A stretch of 64,000 nucleotides of DNA from UBA10438 sp964432155 (GTDB lineage Bacteria > Bacteroidota > Ignavibacteria > Kapaibacteriales > Kapaibacteriaceae). Location of the stretch: positions 124,001 through 188,000 of the forward strand of contig CAYSMF010000002.1 in assembly GCA_964432155.1 (NCBI GenBank), written 5' to 3'. The notes under the pieces were generated by a model that was given only the letters and a program-made list of their open reading frames with translations, had not been told where the DNA came from and made no database searches. A program made the translations under genes and the position numbers. Shown here piece after piece: positions 8,969 through 15,963 of the stretch (positions are counted from its first letter, which is position 1; each line of letters opens with the position of its first letter).

Positions 8969-10798
8969 ATGAAATTCATCCTCCTCGCCCTTGCAGCTCT
9001 TCAGTTCACGACGGCCGTTGCGCAACGTGCAGACCGGTATCGAATCGATGTCGACATCGCGAACGTGTTTAACGATCGTGTTCGCATTTCTGTCTGGCCA
9101 CCACGTGTGACATCCGACACCGCCACTGTTGTGTTTCCGGTTACCGTGCCAGGCACGTACGAGTCGCATAACTGGTGGAAGATCGTCCGGAACTTTATCG
9201 CACTCGACTCGAATCGCCGTCCACTTCCTGTGCGACGATCGCTGGACTCGCAGTTCGTGATCGAGCGTGCCTCAGCGCTGCGATTCTTCTCGTACGAGTT
9301 GGAAGACACGTTCGATGATACTGTCAGCAACATCAGTGTGTTTGCACCTGCAGGCACAAGCTTCGAGGCAGATAGCATCTTCGTCTTGAATCATGGTGGC
9401 ATCATCGGGTATATCGATGGATTGCAAAAGGTGCCGTTTCAGATCAATGTGCGACGTCCGAAGCACCTGTGGGGTGGTTCGGCGCTGAACATTGCGCGCG
9501 TGTCGGATACGCTCGATACCTACCTGGCAGATTCCTACGATCATCTCGTCGACTCGCCAGTGTTGTACTCCCTTCCCGATACCGCGTCGTTCATGGTGGA
9601 GGGTGTTCGCGTGCGTGTTCAGTGTGCGCACTCGGGTACAGATACGGTAGCACCTACGTATGCAAAGGAGCTTGCGAAGTACACGAAGACAATTGCAAAG
9701 TTCTTGCCGTCGATGCCTGTGTCGGACTATGCATTCTTGTTCTATCTGTGGCGAGGTAATCGCGAGGTCATGCGCGATCCGTCAGCGATGGGCGCGCTTG
9801 AGCATAGTCAGAGTTCGTTCTACTTTTTAGGCTTCAGCAAGCGTCCGATCGGACTCGGCGATATCGCGATTCATGAGTTCCTCCACATCCTTGTGCCATT
9901 GAATCTTCACAGCGAAGAAATCGACGCGTTTGATTTCCGCAATCCGAAGATGTCGCAACACTTGTGGCTCTATGAAGGAACGACGGAGTACTTCGCAACA
10001 CTTGCGCCGGTGCACGACTCAAGCTCGAAGGAAGAAGGCTTCCGTCGCGACATGCAGCGAAACCTTCGCTCGCAGCAGATGCTGCCGAAGGATTTCTCCT
10101 TTACCGAGTTCTCGCGCAATGTCTTGAGTGAAGAAGGCCAACGTCTCTACCCAATGGTCTACACCTACGGTGCAGTGAATGCGTTCTTCTTGGACGTTGT
10201 TATTCGCAATTCAACATCGGGTGAAATGGGGCTGCGCGACGTGATCTACCGTCTCATGCAGGACCACGGTCCAAGCCGTCCGTTCCAGGACGATTCACTG
10301 TTTGCGCTCATCGAGCGTGTAACCAACCCAACTGTTCGCCAATACCTCGACCGACATATCAAGGGTACCGAGCCCCTTCCATCTGCAGAAGTCCTTCAGA
10401 TGATTGGATGGAAGTACATTCCAGAGAAGACAACGACCGTTGCGGGCTTCGGGTTGAAGCCAAACTTTGGCGCCATGGGTAAGGACATGATCGTGACGCT
10501 GCAACCAGATGACGAAAACAACCCACTGGGTGCTCGCCGTGGTGATGTGCTTCTCTCGATGGAGGGCACGCCACTCGAAGAGCTGTTCTCGTCAGCCACC
10601 GGCGCGACACTCATGAATAAGCTTCGCAGTCCGAAGATTGGTGACCCATTGACGATTACGGTGCGACGCAATGGCGAAGTTCTCGAGCTCAAGGGCACAG
10701 CTGCGATGGTCAAGAACGTAGAACGCCATTTCATCGAGCTCGATCCAGCTGCAACGCCGGCACAAATCGCACTGCGCAACGCAGTGTTCTACAAGTAA
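8969..10798 (+). CDS. M61 family metallopeptidase with PDZ domain
   Basis: 609 residues, exported (signal peptide FILLALAALQFTTAVA). An N-terminal beta domain precedes the gluzincin catalytic domain, with HEFLH at residues 302-306 and the third zinc ligand E336 in LWLYEGTTEYF. A PDZ-like domain follows (NPLGARRGDVLLSMEG, PLEELFS). This is the glycyl-aminopeptidase-like (M61) family, which cleaves peptides in the periplasm or at the surface. ATG 8969 is preferred over 8963 or TTG 8960, because it directly precedes the signal peptide. It follows the GGGTCGAC repeat cluster, which probably contains its promoter. Confidence 0.92.
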   Translation: MKFILLALAALQFTTAVAQRADRYRIDVDIANVFNDRVRISVWPPRVTSDTATVVFPVTVPGTYESHNWWKIVRNFIALDSNRRPLPVRRSLDSQFVIERASALRFFSYELEDTFDDTVSNISVFAPAGTSFEADSIFVLNHGGIIGYIDGLQKVPFQINVRRPKHLWGGSALNIARVSDTLDTYLADSYDHLVDSPVLYSLPDTASFMVEGVRVRVQCAHSGTDTVAPTYAKELAKYTKTIAKFLPSMPVSDYAFLFYLWRGNREVMRDPSAMGALEHSQSSFYFLGFSKRPIGLGDIAIHEFLHILVPLNLHSEEIDAFDFRNPKMSQHLWLYEGTTEYFATLAPVHDSSSKEEGFRRDMQRNLRSQQMLPKDFSFTEFSRNVLSEEGQRLYPMVYTYGAVNAFFLDVVIRNSTSGEMGLRDVIYRLMQDHGPSRPFQDDSLFALIERVTNPTVRQYLDRHIKGTEPLPSAEVLQMIGWKYIPEKTTTVAGFGLKPNFGAMGKDMIVTLQPDDENNPLGARRGDVLLSMEGTPLEELFSSATGATLMNKLRSPKIGDPLTITVRRNGEVLELKGTAAMVKNVERHFIELDPAATPAQIALRNAVFYK

Positions 10799-10805
10799 CG
10801 TCGCG

Positions 10806-11405
10806 TTATCGCGAACACCAGTCGTTGATGCGCTGCGCGAGCTCTACCTCGCCGTACTGCGGCGCATCATACATCCCTGCTTCGTTGCGCTGGCGCATCG
10901 CTTCGAAAAGCGATACAGCGCAGGCTACCGAGATGTTGAGTGATTGAATCATGCCAACCTGTGGGATGATCACGTTGCCATCTGCGGCATTGCGTGCTTC
11001 CTCAGAAACACCGTCGTGTTCGTTGCCGAACACAAGTGCAACTGACTGCGTCAGGTCAACATCATACAGCGACACGGCGTCGCTGGACATGTGCGTGGTG
11101 AAGATGCGGAAGCCCTGCGATCGTAGGTGCGAGAAGCACTCATCGACTGTTTGGTGCAGATTAACGTCGACCCACTTTCGCGCACTCGCAGACGACTTCC
11201 CTCCAAGCTCTGGAAAGGTTGTCCTGCCATAGTAGATACCATGCGCCTCTGCTACACCGACGGCGTCGCACGAGCGAATGACCGCACTCACGTTGTGCGG
11301 GTCATGAACGTTTTCGAATACGACGGTAAGCGTCGGCTGACGTCGACGCAGAGCAGACTCGAGACGGGCGCGCCGTTCGGGCGTGATTGACTCAGGATTG
11401 GGCAC
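10806..11405 (-). CDS. trmH: tRNA (guanosine(18)-2'-O)-methyltransferase
   Basis: 199 residues, SPOUT (SpoU) family. The three family motifs are present: NVHDPHNVSAVIRSCDAVG, VFGNEHDGVSEEA and IPQVGMIQSLNISVACAV. The last two form the knotted SAM site. A short N-terminal basic helix (TPERRARLESALRRRQ) and the overall length fit TrmH, which methylates Gm18 in the tRNA D-loop, rather than the rRNA enzymes. It begins 8 nt after nuoD ends on the same strand and is probably co-transcribed with it and the tRNAs upstream. Confidence 0.9.
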   Translation of the reverse strand: MPNPESITPERRARLESALRRRQPTLTVVFENVHDPHNVSAVIRSCDAVGVAEAHGIYYGRTTFPELGGKSSASARKWVDVNLHQTVDECFSHLRSQGFRIFTTHMSSDAVSLYDVDLTQSVALVFGNEHDGVSEEARNAADGNVIIPQVGMIQSLNISVACAVSLFEAMRQRNEAGMYDAPQYGEVELAQRINDWCSR

Positions 11406-11413
11406 GGGCGTGC

Positions 11414-12706
11414 TTACTTATCGGCTTCACCCATCACAGGGTCGATGCTACCGATGATCGCCACAACGTCCGAAACCATTGCACCTTCAGCCATGAACTT
11501 CAGTGCCTGAAGGTTCGATGACGACGGAGAACGGATCTTCATCTTCCATGGATGGCCTGTGCCATCGCTGACGATGAAGAAGCCAAGCTCGCCCTTCGGT
11601 GATTCGATTGCTGTGTACGTCTCACCCTTCGGTGGCATCGTACCGAAGTTGATCAACATGAAGTCGTTGATCAGCTCTTCCATCTTCGTGTAGATCTCTT
11701 GCTTGCGCGAAAGCACCAGCTGTGGCTGATCTTCCGCAAGCACCGGTGTACGTGGCAGCTGCTCGAGCTTGTCGATACACTGGTGACAGATCTTCATTGA
11801 TTCCCAGATTTCCGCATTGCGGACCATGTAGCGCGAGTAACAATCGCCGTCGTTGCGTGTGATCACGTCGAACTCGACTTGATCGTAGAACATGTACGGC
11901 TCATCGCGACGAAGGTCGCGTGGGATGCCTGATCCGCGCAGTGTCGAACCCGTCAACCCAAGATCAATCGCCTTATCTGCTGTGATGTGTCCGACACCCG
12001 CCATGCGATCGACGAAGATGCGGTTGCGATTCACCAAGCGCTCAACTTCCGACATGCGCTCCGGCAATTGATTCAACCACGCACGCGTATCGCGCAACAC
12101 GTCGTCTGGAATGTCGTTGGCAACACCGCCGATGCGAGAGAAACTCGTTGTGAAACGAGCACCGCAGATACGCTCAAACAGATCGTACTGCTTTTCGCGC
12201 TCCGTGAACGTCCAGAGGAACACCGTCATCGCACCAACGTCCATCGACGTTGCGCCCATCGCGAGCAGGTGCGACGAGATACGTGCAAGCTCGCTGACCA
12301 GCATGCGAATCCATGTTGCTCGCTCAGGAACATGGATAGCTGCCGCCTTCTCGATGGCCAGACAGATACCAACGTTGTTCGACATCGGCGAAATGTAATC
12401 CAACCGGTCAGTATGCGGGATGAACTCGTGGTAGGTGCTGTTTTCAGCAATCTTTTCGAAACCGCGGTGAAGGTAGCCCAACTCAGGCACACACTTGACC
12501 ACTGTCTCGCCATCAAGACGGAGCAGTACGCGGAGCACTCCGTGTGTTGCAGGGTGCTGCGGACCCATGTTGAGAACCATATCGTTCTCAAGCGGATCTT
12601 CAAACATTGCAACCGTGTCCTTGTCCTGCACTTCGCGCAAGATCTTGCTCTGACGAAGCTTCTCAACGCGTTCAATCGTCGCCGTGTTCGTTACCGGTAC
12701 ACTCAT
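11414..12706 (-). CDS. nuoD: NADH-quinone oxidoreductase subunit D
   Basis: 430 residues. This is the 49-kDa subunit of complex I, which lines the quinone site at the junction with the membrane arm. Diagnostic stretches include MGPQHPATHGVLRVLLRLDG, ELGYLHRGFEK, DRLDYISPM and a C-terminal VVAIIGSIDPVMGEADK. It is separated by about 48 kb from nuoI-nuoH-nuoG in this window, and no nuoC or nuoB is adjacent, so the complex I genes are dispersed. The upstream neighbours are tRNA-Leu and tRNA-Ser; trmH follows after 8 nt. Confidence 0.96.
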   Translation of the reverse strand: MSVPVTNTATIERVEKLRQSKILREVQDKDTVAMFEDPLENDMVLNMGPQHPATHGVLRVLLRLDGETVVKCVPELGYLHRGFEKIAENSTYHEFIPHTDRLDYISPMSNNVGICLAIEKAAAIHVPERATWIRMLVSELARISSHLLAMGATSMDVGAMTVFLWTFTEREKQYDLFERICGARFTTSFSRIGGVANDIPDDVLRDTRAWLNQLPERMSEVERLVNRNRIFVDRMAGVGHITADKAIDLGLTGSTLRGSGIPRDLRRDEPYMFYDQVEFDVITRNDGDCYSRYMVRNAEIWESMKICHQCIDKLEQLPRTPVLAEDQPQLVLSRKQEIYTKMEELINDFMLINFGTMPPKGETYTAIESPKGELGFFIVSDGTGHPWKMKIRSPSSSNLQALKFMAEGAMVSDVVAIIGSIDPVMGEADK

Positions 12707-12876
12707 GATGGTATGGTCGTGTGCTGATGAGTAGAAAACCTTGAAACGCTTTCGAAACGCGAACGCGTTCCAAAGCGAGGGAAATTACGGAATTCCGGTG
12801 GCTTTCGTGTGACAGAGGAGCACAGCTCTTCAACTCTGTCGAAGGTCGCGGCCGTTGCACGCGACCATGCATGGTG

Positions 12877-12960
12877 TGGGCGAGGTGGGACTTGAACCCA
12901 CACGTCCTTGCGAACACGGGCTTCTGAGACCCGCCTGTCTGCCAATTTCAGCACTCGCCC
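12877..12960 (-). tRNA. tRNA-Leu (anticodon CAG)
   Basis: Folds as a class II tRNA: acceptor GGGCGAG/CTCGCCC, anticodon loop CTCAGAA giving CAG (reads CUG), long variable arm and a standard T-arm (GGTTCAAGTCC). Discriminator A. The CCA tail is not encoded. Confidence 0.93.
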
Positions 12961-12969
12961 ATGCTGCAG

Positions 12970-13056
12970 CGGAGAGGGAGGGATTCGAACCCTCGAAAGG
13001 ATTGCTCCTTTAACGGTTTTCGAGACCGCCCGATTCAACCACTCTCGCACCTCTCC
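12970..13056 (-). tRNA. tRNA-Ser (anticodon CGA)
   Basis: Class II tRNA with acceptor GGAGAGG/CCTCTCC, anticodon loop CTCGAAA giving CGA (reads UCG) and a long variable arm. Discriminator G. The CCA tail is not encoded. It lies 9 bp upstream of tRNA-Leu and is probably processed from the same transcript. Confidence 0.93.
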
Positions 13057-13092
13057 ACATCGCAGTCTTTTGTGGGGCCGCAAAGATACAAC

Positions 13093-14157
13093 TCACGACG
13101 ATATGTCGTGCATGAGATTCAAATACGAGACATATCGCTCTTCGTCGATCATGCCATCCTCGACTGCCTGCTTGACCGCACAGCCGGGCTCGTGGGTGTG
13201 CGAACACGGCGTAAATCGGCAGTCGCTGGCGAACTCCGTGAACTCCTCGAAGTAGAACGGAAGCTCTTCCTTGCCAAGCTCGAAGATTCCGAACTCACGG
13301 ATACCCGGGGAGTCCACAACCATTCCCCCGCTCGGCAAGGGAATCACGAGCGACGACGTTGTAGTGTGCTTGCCCTTGAGGTACTTCGTGGAGATCTCGC
13401 CAACACGCTGCCGTGAGTCGGTGAGTGCGTTGATGAGCGATGATTTCCCTACCCCAGACGGACCGGTAAGGAGTGTTGACGTGTCGGCCAGTGCTTCGCC
13501 GAGCTCCTCGAGTCCCTCATTGGAGCGCGCACTCACCATGATCACCGGAATGTGGAGCAAGTCCCAATACGTGCGGAGGTCGTCGAGGATATCCTCGCGG
13601 TCCTCGTCAGTAAGCAGATCGCACTTATTGATCACAATGAACGGACGTAAATCGCCCTTATCAGCAGCAATCAGATACCGGTCAATCAGACGCTTGTTGT
13701 AGCCCGGAAGCACAGCCGCCATCACGATCCCAAGCTGTTCGACATTGGCTACCAATACCTGCTCGCGTTGCTGCAAGCCAGCGGCCTTTCGCGAGAGTAC
13801 CGTGGTGCGCTCTTCCACCTTGACAATTGTTCCGGCGCGGTCGCCGTGCTCCGTGGCCTCGACTTCCGGCACGAACCACACGCGATCGCCCACCGCCACG
13901 AGCGTCGTACCCTCCGGGGCATCGACGATTCCAGAGACAGAAGCCACCCAGAACTCATCCCCCGCATTGACCAGCCATTTGGGTCCGATCGGCGAAATCA
14001 CGATGCCCTGTCGCGCATCAGCTGAGACTGTTCCGCCTGACTTTACCCGCGTCTTGGTACGATCCAGCCGCTTGGCACGCTCCCGCGTCCGGCCGCGGTA
14101 ATCCAGCGGCTCCTCACTGTCGTCATGTGGGTCTACATTAGTTGCTTTACGTGCCAC
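13093..14157 (-). CDS. rsgA: Ribosome small-subunit-dependent GTPase A
   Basis: 354 residues with a GTG start. A late 30S assembly factor and circularly permuted GTPase. An OB domain is followed by G4 (NKCDLL), G1 (GPSGVGKSSLINAL) and G3 (DSPGIREFG) in the permuted order. The C-terminal zinc region has CRFTPCSHTHEPGC with the expected Cys and His ligands. It is divergent from recJ across a 91-bp promoter region. The first 45 residues are basic and less conserved. Confidence 0.95.
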   Translation of the reverse strand: MARKATNVDPHDDSEEPLDYRGRTRERAKRLDRTKTRVKSGGTVSADARQGIVISPIGPKWLVNAGDEFWVASVSGIVDAPEGTTLVAVGDRVWFVPEVEATEHGDRAGTIVKVEERTTVLSRKAAGLQQREQVLVANVEQLGIVMAAVLPGYNKRLIDRYLIAADKGDLRPFIVINKCDLLTDEDREDILDDLRTYWDLLHIPVIMVSARSNEGLEELGEALADTSTLLTGPSGVGKSSLINALTDSRQRVGEISTKYLKGKHTTTSSLVIPLPSGGMVVDSPGIREFGIFELGKEELPFYFEEFTEFASDCRFTPCSHTHEPGCAVKQAVEDGMIDEERYVSYLNLMHDISS

Positions 14158-14208
14158 GAGTCCGTGAAAAAGTGTGGAGAAAAGTTGACACGTCGCTGGT
14201 CTCGGTCG

Positions 14209-14216
14209 TATCTTTC
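14209..14216 (+). promoter_or_regulatory. Probable -7 box (TATCTTTC) for recJ
   Basis: One mismatch to TAnnTTTG, with a TTGACA sequence about 20 bp upstream. It implies a leader of roughly 30 nt containing the AGGAAC ribosome binding site before the TTG start of recJ. Confidence 0.4.
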
Positions 14217-14248
14217 TGCCAGTTGAAATTCAAATTACTAGGAACACG

Positions 14249-15946
14249 TTGAACTATCGGTGGATCAGCCGGGAATGTAACGATGAGCATGCCGTCCAAG
14301 AAATAGTAACTACGCTAGGAATCCCTGCTCCGATCGCACGCGTGCTGGTCGGACGTGGGATTGAAACGATCGATTCTGCCCGCCGGTTCTTTGAGCCTTC
14401 CCTCGATCACCTCCATGCCCCTTGGGAAATGGATGGGATGGAGGCCGCGGTAGATCGTATCGAGCGTGCCATTGCCAACCAGGAGTTGGTGTGGATCCAC
14501 GGCGATTACGACGTGGACGGTACATCGAGCACCGCAATGATGCTGCACTTTTTGCGCAGCATCGGCGCAAATGCGAGCTATCACATCCCGAGTCGCCTTG
14601 AAGAAGGATTTGGCTTCACGCCGCAATCTGTTGAGCGCGCGCGTGCAGCAGGTGCGTCGGTCATTGTGACCGTCGACGTGGGCGTAACTGCGTCCAAGGC
14701 CGTCGAAGCAGCCAACCTCGTGGGCATCGATGTGGTGGTGTGCGACCACCACCAAGCTGCTGAGGAAATTCCCTCGGCACTTGCCATTCTCGACCCTATT
14801 AAGCCTGGATGCTCGTACCCGTTTAAGGGGCTTGCAGCCTGCGGCGTAGCATTCAAGCTTATCCAAGCATTAGCAGAACGCCACGGACATCCAGAACTGG
14901 CCTTCGAGTACCTGGACTTTGTTGCAATTGCCTCTGCTGCCGATATCGCGCCACTGACCGACGAAAATCGCATCCTAAGCCACTACGGCCTGGAACTTCT
15001 CAACGCATATCCTCGGCCTGGGTTCAAGGGGCTTGTCGACTGTGCAGGTCTGCATCTGGGACAACTCACGAACGCCAGCGTGATTTTTGGTCTTGCCCCC
15101 CGGATCAATGCCGCGGGTCGCTTGGGCGATCCTCGACGCGCGGTGGAAATGATGATCCAAACCGACGAGCTCAAGGCGTTTAACATCGCTCAACAACTCG
15201 AGCACGATAACCGCCTACGCCGAACGATCGACGAGCAAACGTTCGACGAAGCCGCGAAGGCCGCTGAAGCCCAATTGTCGACAAAGAGCGGACGTTCCCT
15301 GGTTCTTCATGCCGATCACTGGCATGCCGGCGTTATCGGGATTGTTGCCTCTCGCCTCGTTGAACGATACCACGTGCCGTCAATCATGTTGACCACCATC
15401 GATGGTATCGCCAAGGGTTCGGCTCGCTCGGTCAAGGATTTTGACATCCACGGTGCACTTAAGCAGTGTGAGGATCTCCTGCTCGAGTTCGGTGGACACA
15501 AGCACGCCGCTGGCTTGTCACTGCGGGTGGAAGCCATCCCCGAACTTCAACGACGTATCGATGAAATCGCTGCATCATCCCTCACGGATGAGATGCTGAA
15601 ACCTGAGATTATTATTGATGCAGAACTTCAGCTCAACGAACTAACCCCCGACTTCTTCAATGCGTTGGCACGTTTTGCGCCATACGGCTACAAGAATCAT
15701 CGTCCGGTCTTCCACACCTCGAACGTAACCACCGCGGGCGGCGTGAAAATCGTCGGGAACAACCATTTGAAGTTCCGCGCCTTGCAGCGCGGGTTCGCAA
15801 TGGATGCAATCGGGTTCAACTTGGGCCATCGGATCAACGATTGTGGTCACGGACGCCCCTTTTCCCTGGTCTATACCCTTGAAGAAAACTTCTTCAATGG
15901 TACATCGACGCCGCAGCTGCGCATCAAAGATCTTCGACCCGACTAA
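14249..15946 (+). CDS. recJ: Single-stranded-DNA-specific exonuclease RecJ
   Basis: 565 residues, DHH-family 5'-3' ssDNA exonuclease used in recombination and mismatch repair. Motifs in order: HGDYDVDGT (near residue 85), VTVDVGV, CDHHQ, then the DHHA1 part with HADHWHAGVIGIVASRL and a GGHKHAAGLS motif. The TTG at 14249 is chosen because it follows an AGGAAC Shine-Dalgarno site, and the NYRWISRE N-terminus matches the family. The next gene starts 17 nt after its stop, suggesting an operon with the nuclease-helicase. Confidence 0.95.
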   Translation: MNYRWISRECNDEHAVQEIVTTLGIPAPIARVLVGRGIETIDSARRFFEPSLDHLHAPWEMDGMEAAVDRIERAIANQELVWIHGDYDVDGTSSTAMMLHFLRSIGANASYHIPSRLEEGFGFTPQSVERARAAGASVIVTVDVGVTASKAVEAANLVGIDVVVCDHHQAAEEIPSALAILDPIKPGCSYPFKGLAACGVAFKLIQALAERHGHPELAFEYLDFVAIASAADIAPLTDENRILSHYGLELLNAYPRPGFKGLVDCAGLHLGQLTNASVIFGLAPRINAAGRLGDPRRAVEMMIQTDELKAFNIAQQLEHDNRLRRTIDEQTFDEAAKAAEAQLSTKSGRSLVLHADHWHAGVIGIVASRLVERYHVPSIMLTTIDGIAKGSARSVKDFDIHGALKQCEDLLLEFGGHKHAAGLSLRVEAIPELQRRIDEIAASSLTDEMLKPEIIIDAELQLNELTPDFFNALARFAPYGYKNHRPVFHTSNVTTAGGVKIVGNNHLKFRALQRGFAMDAIGFNLGHRINDCGHGRPFSLVYTLEENFFNGTSTPQLRIKDLRPD

Positions 15947-15963
15947 CCCGTCAGACGCCGCAC

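Noticed and set aside
11987..12727. A 246-codon plus-strand frame over nuoD.
   Set aside because: Antisense shadow of a highly conserved gene; no start context and no recognisable domain.
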